From NCBI GenBank assembly GCA_964036315.1, contig OZ038488.1:68491842-68555841 (forward strand): a DNA stretch of 64,000 bases. Direction: 5' to 3'. The stretch is from Acanthosepion esculentum (lineage: Eukaryota; Mollusca; Cephalopoda; Sepiida; Sepiidae). This document shows positions 60,510 through 64,000 of the stretch, piece after piece. The first letter of the stretch is position 1, and every line of letters starts with the position of its first letter. Below the pieces are notes generated by a model. It had not been told where the DNA came from and searched no databases. It saw only the letters and a list, made by a program, of their open reading frames with translations. Position numbers and translations under genes: made by a program.

Positions 60510-60860
60510 ATATTTTATCGATCTTAGGGTTACATGGAGGCACAGTGGTAAACTGTGAAAAGACTGGGGCTAGCGGCTCGGATTGAGGAATCGGAGAATC
60601 CCACTTGAATCCATTACATTCCATTGCTGGCACCTCTTAAAATAATACCCTTGGCAAAGGTAGGGATCCTCTCTTTCTCCCCCCCCCCCAGCTATAGGTA
60701 GATAGCAGGGTTCTATAGCTTTGGATGGCAACTGGTCTACCGCAGAAAGAAATGGCAACCTACTGCGGGAAAAATCTGCTTCGTCAGTCATGTATCGCCT
60801 CACCGTGTATGACGAATCGCACATAACTGACTGGTTACGTGGCACTGACTTACTTTGGTT
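60510..60860. repeat. Dispersed repeat with tRNA-like head, related to 35.5 kb
   Basis: 60533-60625 (ACATGGAGGCACAGTGGTAA, GCGGCTCGGATTGAGGAATC) looks tRNA-related, and 60720-60810 is the complement of 35500-35580 (ACCTACTGCGGGAAAAATCT, TCGTCAGTCATGTATC). A run of nine C at 60682-60690 lies between. Confidence 0.6.
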
Positions 60861-61891
60861 CAGAATTGTACTGAGGCTTGTAAACGACGAACAGCATCAA
60901 GCGCATTTCTTAGATTTCTCTAACATTGTGCCAAATATGACGCCGAGAACCTTTGCATCAACTAAATAATATGTGTTAATATTCCTTAAGTTATGGCGCT
61001 TATCTATCTAGTAAACAGAGAATCGTGTCTACTAGTGACCTCAGCCATGTCCTTCGTGGTATAATGCCCAGGTGATTTTTGAAGCAACATTTTCTAGGAA
61101 AATACCTATTATTAGGATGTGAATATAGTAATATATCAGAAAACAATTCATGTCGTTTTGTTTCTACCTACAAACAAAAAATAGCTAGTCATTTCATTTT
61201 TCTATATATTTTCCCAATTTTCTCTTTTGTCAGACTCAAAGGTGAAAAGCATGCAAAAAGCAACAGGCGAATGCAAAATATGAAGCGACCCGCGGGTAGA
61301 CTGGCGTTTAACTACGGGTAGGGCATGTGGCTCATCTTTACCTTTCTTTATCTCATTCTACATTTTTGTAATAGAATGTGGTTAACGAGCTGTGATTCCT
61401 GAACTGCGTTAAGCATCTATGAAGAAATATTCAGAAAATAATTTCCCCTTACGAACTGAAGACGGCAGTTCTGCTTTTAGTATAATGAAAAAAATCTTTA
61501 CCTTTGCATCAGCACATCTACATCTCGCTTCGTGCAAAGTGAATAAAAAAATCGTTCTCTTTGTTGAATAAAAATGAGGGCGCGTAGGCCTTGCGATGGC
61601 TAACTTGATTAGTCACACATGTCACTAGAAAAACAGAACAATTTATCACTATCGCTACACTCGGATTTCACCTGCATTATATGCAACAAAATGTGGCGGT
61701 CAGCGTGTAGGATTACTCAATATTACAAGTCACATTGTATACCAATGCAGCAAGCGCTAAGCTTGTTTGCAACACCTTGGCTTAGTGCGTAGGCCACTAT
61801 CTGGATTAATGAGTCCCCAGAGATATGAATATCAACAAGGAAATCATCAATAAAGCCATGCCAATCGTCGTATTCGGACAGGGGTTGACAT

Positions 61892-61892
<1 letters not shown>
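60861..61892. other. No gene seen
   Basis: About 1 kb unassigned; no ORF over 82 codons and no recognised repeat. Confidence 0.5.
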
Positions 61893-61945
<53 letters not shown>

Positions 61946-61999
61946 ATAATAAATTGATAATATATATATATATATATATATATATTACCAATTTATTAT

Positions 62000-62044
<45 letters not shown>

Positions 62045-62049
62045 AGTTG

Positions 62050-62105
<56 letters not shown>

Positions 62106-62114
62106 AGTTGACAT

Positions 62115-62145
<31 letters not shown>

Positions 62146-62203
62146 CTGATAATAAATTGATAATATATATATATATATATATATTATCAATTTATTATCA
62201 ATA

Positions 62204-62282
<79 letters not shown>
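61893..62282. repeat. Higher-order palindromic (TA)n repeat
   Basis: (TA)n runs alternate with GGAGTTGACATTCCA (three times, first near 61882), TTGATAATAAATTGATAA (twice) and its complement TTATCAATTTATTATCAA (twice), ending in (ATCT)n and (TA)n. The AAATTGATAATA arms make the whole block self-complementary. Confidence 0.92.
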
Positions 62283-62593
62283 TATACTGCTAGTAATACT
62301 CGGTTAGAAAAACCTCGTCTAGCACAACTTGTAAGTATATCAAAACAAATTGGTACTCGAGGAAAAAAATTGGAAAAAAAGAAAGAACTAGAAACATACG
62401 AACAGGGCGAAATAAATCGTGCAGAGCCTTAAATTTTTAGTCCAAAGAAAAAAACACCAAGCGAGTAATAAAGCTGTTTCATAATAATAAAAATAATACT
62501 GTTTCATGTCATTTCCTCTTTAGCCAGTTTACCCTGAAGATCCGTTTAGGTAAAACCTAGGTCGGTTGTTCCTGGCTCTTTAGGATTTATTTC

Positions 62594-62597
<4 letters not shown>
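62283..62597. other. No gene seen
   Basis: AT-rich spacer. Confidence 0.5.

Positions 62598-62656
<59 letters not shown>
62598..62656. repeat. (TA)n array
   Basis: About 58 bases of TA adjoining a SINE1 tail. Confidence 0.97.
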
Positions 62657-62658
<2 letters not shown>

Positions 62659-62710
62659 CAACTTAAACGTTATTTTAGTGGATAAATATATGTGAATAGA
62701 CGTTCCAAAC
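62657..62710 (-). mobile_element. SINE1 3' tail only
   Basis: CTTAAACGTTATTTTAGTGG and ATGTGAATAGACGTTCC match the tail of the 32.1-kb copy, reading on the minus strand and touching the TA array. Confidence 0.65.
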
Positions 62711-62795
62711 AAAAGGCTTGTAAAAATATTTCAAGATATAAGAGAGAACCATTCTGACAAACCCAACAAATCAAAATATATAATTCAGAATCATT
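62711..62795. repeat. Dispersed repeat shared with 63285-63370
   Basis: AAGGCTTGTAAAA.ATTTCAA, GA..GAACCATTCTGACAAA and CCCAAC.AATCAAAATATA occur in both. Confidence 0.8.
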
Positions 62796-62854
62796 AACAT
62801 GGTCTTGTGGGTGATGACATTTTTTCCATTCGTCAAACTCTTTCCTTTTTAGTC

Positions 62855-63050
62855 TGGGTATGACGATAAACTACATCTGGCAGCAAGGCCTTTGATCGGA
62901 AGATTGGAGCTTTTGAGGTGCTTGGAAGCACCTCTTAATTGCTGTCGTTCCCAGGGCCACCCTAACTCGGGATAGTAGCACCTGTTAGGTTTCCAGTTAT
63001 AGGCAAATACTGAACCCTAAACAGAAATCAAAACACTAGGAAAGTATAAA
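62855..63050 (+). mobile_element. SINE3 copy
   Basis: TGACGATAAACTACATCTGG, CAGCAAGGCCTTTGATCGGA, CTTAATTGCTGTCGTTCCCA and AACAGAAATCAAAACACTAG follow the SINE3 order. It lacks a good B box. Confidence 0.75.
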
Positions 63051-63284
63051 ATTATATTTTTAATAATTGCATCCCATGCAAGGCGGGAATGTCACTGGTA
63101 TGCAGGGGTTACAGAGAGTGGTGAGAGAAAAGACTGGGGATAGTGGGGACCGCCAATGAAAAGATAAAAGCTGAACGGGGATCAAGAAGATAGAAGATGG
63201 CGATTGACGTTGCATTTAAATTTTTGGAGATTGTAGTTACATTGGAAATACTTTTAAGTTCCTCCAATATCCTAATTACTTCAT
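63051..63284 (-). pseudogene. LINE-C-like 3' UTR shred
   Basis: 63060-63240 resembles the antisense LINE-C UTR at 33350-33600 (CATCCCATGCAAGG..GG..GTCAC, GATGGCGATTGACGTTGCAT, TTGGAGATTGTA). Confidence 0.6.
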
Positions 63285-63370
63285 ATTCAACGCGAAATAG
63301 AAGGCTTGTAAAATATTCCAAAATAGAAGATTGAACCATTCTGACAAACCCAACGAATCAAAATATACTG
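63285..63370. repeat. Dispersed repeat, second copy
   Basis: See 62711-62795; about 85 percent alike. Confidence 0.8.
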
Positions 63371-63689
63371 TTCTACTCCGTTACAACTACAACTGAAAAG
63401 AATTTGTCTAAACTTAGCATAATATTTGTTACAACTATTTCTAAAACAATAAAAGACTTAATTTATACAAAACAAAATAATAATAACTTTAAGAAGCAAT
63501 TTACCCAATCACCTGTAATAATTGCCACAAAGAATACATAGGAGAAACCACAAAATGTGTTACAACTACTTGTAAAACAATGAAAGACTTAATACAAAAC
63601 AAAATAATAATAAGCTAAAACTTGGAGGAAAATTCATTCTATCACGTATAATAATTGCCACAAAGAAAACTCAGTCTATATTTCTGAGA
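63371..63689. other. Short direct repeat in AT-rich DNA
   Basis: TGTTACAACTA.TT.TAAAAC, AATGAAAGACTTAAT-like and ATAATTGCCACAAAGAA occur twice (about 63428-63535 and 63558-63667), period about 130 bases. No gene. Confidence 0.65.
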
Positions 63690-64000
63690 TGAGGTATTAT
63701 GTACATTATTTACATTATTTGGACTATTGTCCTCATCTTTGTCGCCATATTTATTACAATGTTTCGGCCGTTGTACGCTCCGGCCTTCTTCAGGTGGTTG
63801 GAATGTCGAACTGAACCCTTTATTTCGCTCACTGGGGTAGACTGTTCTAGTTCCACGTGCCATGTTTAATGGATGTCAGTTATCAGTTATCTCCTGTTCA
63901 TTTTTCCCTCTGAAAGTTCTCCACTGCCTTAACCGGGTAGAACTCACACTCTTTGGGTCCTATCACTGGATCTAAGCATGGCTTTATCCACTGTGCCATT
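63690..64000 (-). mobile_element. SINE2 copy, cut by right edge
   Basis: Minus strand: head ATGGCACAGTGGATAAAGCC (A box at the very edge), GAGTTCTACCCGG (B-box position), ACATGGCACGTGGAACTAGA, AAATAAAGGGTTCAGTTCGA, then CCACCTGAAGAAGGCCGGAG, CGTACAACGGCCGAAACATT and a 3' end to ACATAATACCTCATCTCAGA. This is the most complete 3' region of SINE2. Confidence 0.9.

Overview
The window looks like repeat-packed intergenic (or intronic) DNA from an animal, most likely a cephalopod such as an octopus. The reasons are inference. It is AT-rich and full of long (TA)n, (CA)n, (GAA)n and (TTTC)n arrays. It carries several LINE and tRNA-derived SINE families in many decayed copies, plus Tc1/mariner relics. 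The LINE protein ends resemble reverse-transcriptase fragments I know from octopus and other mollusc genome predictions. No intact host gene, rRNA, CRISPR or bacterial-style operon is visible, and no ORF shows the features of a conserved host protein. Everything longer than about 150 codons is low-complexity or repeat-derived.

Families (names used only here). LINE-A: RT C-terminal region containing ECWTISSKMKKRLEA, 3' end reading GGACACGGCACATA then GAA-rich DNA, about 12 copies. RLE-LINE: R2-like layout with a CCHC-type finger and a PD..D restriction-like endonuclease, AAT-rich ends, 5 copies. LINE-C: CR1/jockey-like, 3' end GGGTGAAATGATTAAAA, about 11 copies. LINE-D: a second CR1/L2-like family, 3' end CCTTGTACAGGGTGAAC. 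LINE-E and LINE-F: RTE-like pieces, one ending in a (GAT)n tail. SINE1 to SINE3 and assorted tRNA-like units have recognisable A and B boxes. DNA transposons: an 80-bp MADE1-like mariner MITE, a mariner with both TIRs, an N-terminal mariner half, two Tc1/mariner transposase fragments and a 321-bp TIR element.

Layout. 1-9 kb: LINE-A with a GAA tract, a minisatellite split by LINE-C, a LINE-A fragment, then the longest RLE-LINE copy. 9-13 kb: minisatellites and two MITEs. 13-22 kb: a dense mosaic of LINE-A, LINE-D, SINE2 and SINE3 with clear nested insertions. 22-31 kb: two minisatellites, an RTE with its tail, SINE2 inverted pairs, an EEP endonuclease piece and an RT palm piece. 31-42 kb: mainly (TA)n arrays, inverted SINE1 pairs, LINE-C inserted into LINE-C, and a 750-bp TTTC tract. 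42-48 kb: two antisense LINE-A copies, a mariner holding an RLE-LINE fragment, a 194-bp tandem triplet and further RLE-LINE pieces. 48.5-49.6 kb: a 226-codon ORF built from in-frame tandem duplications. 50-64 kb: LINE-C, LINE-D, SINE1, LINE-A mosaics, a palindromic TA higher-order repeat and a SINE2 that runs off the right edge.

No coherent gene system is present. The common theme is retrotransposon 3' tails passing into family-specific microsatellites, together with repeated nesting and inversion. The candidates most worth checking are the tandem-duplicated ORF at 48.6 kb, the hammerhead-like cores in two repeat families, the exact 80-bp MITE, and the AAT-bounded RLE-LINE derivatives.
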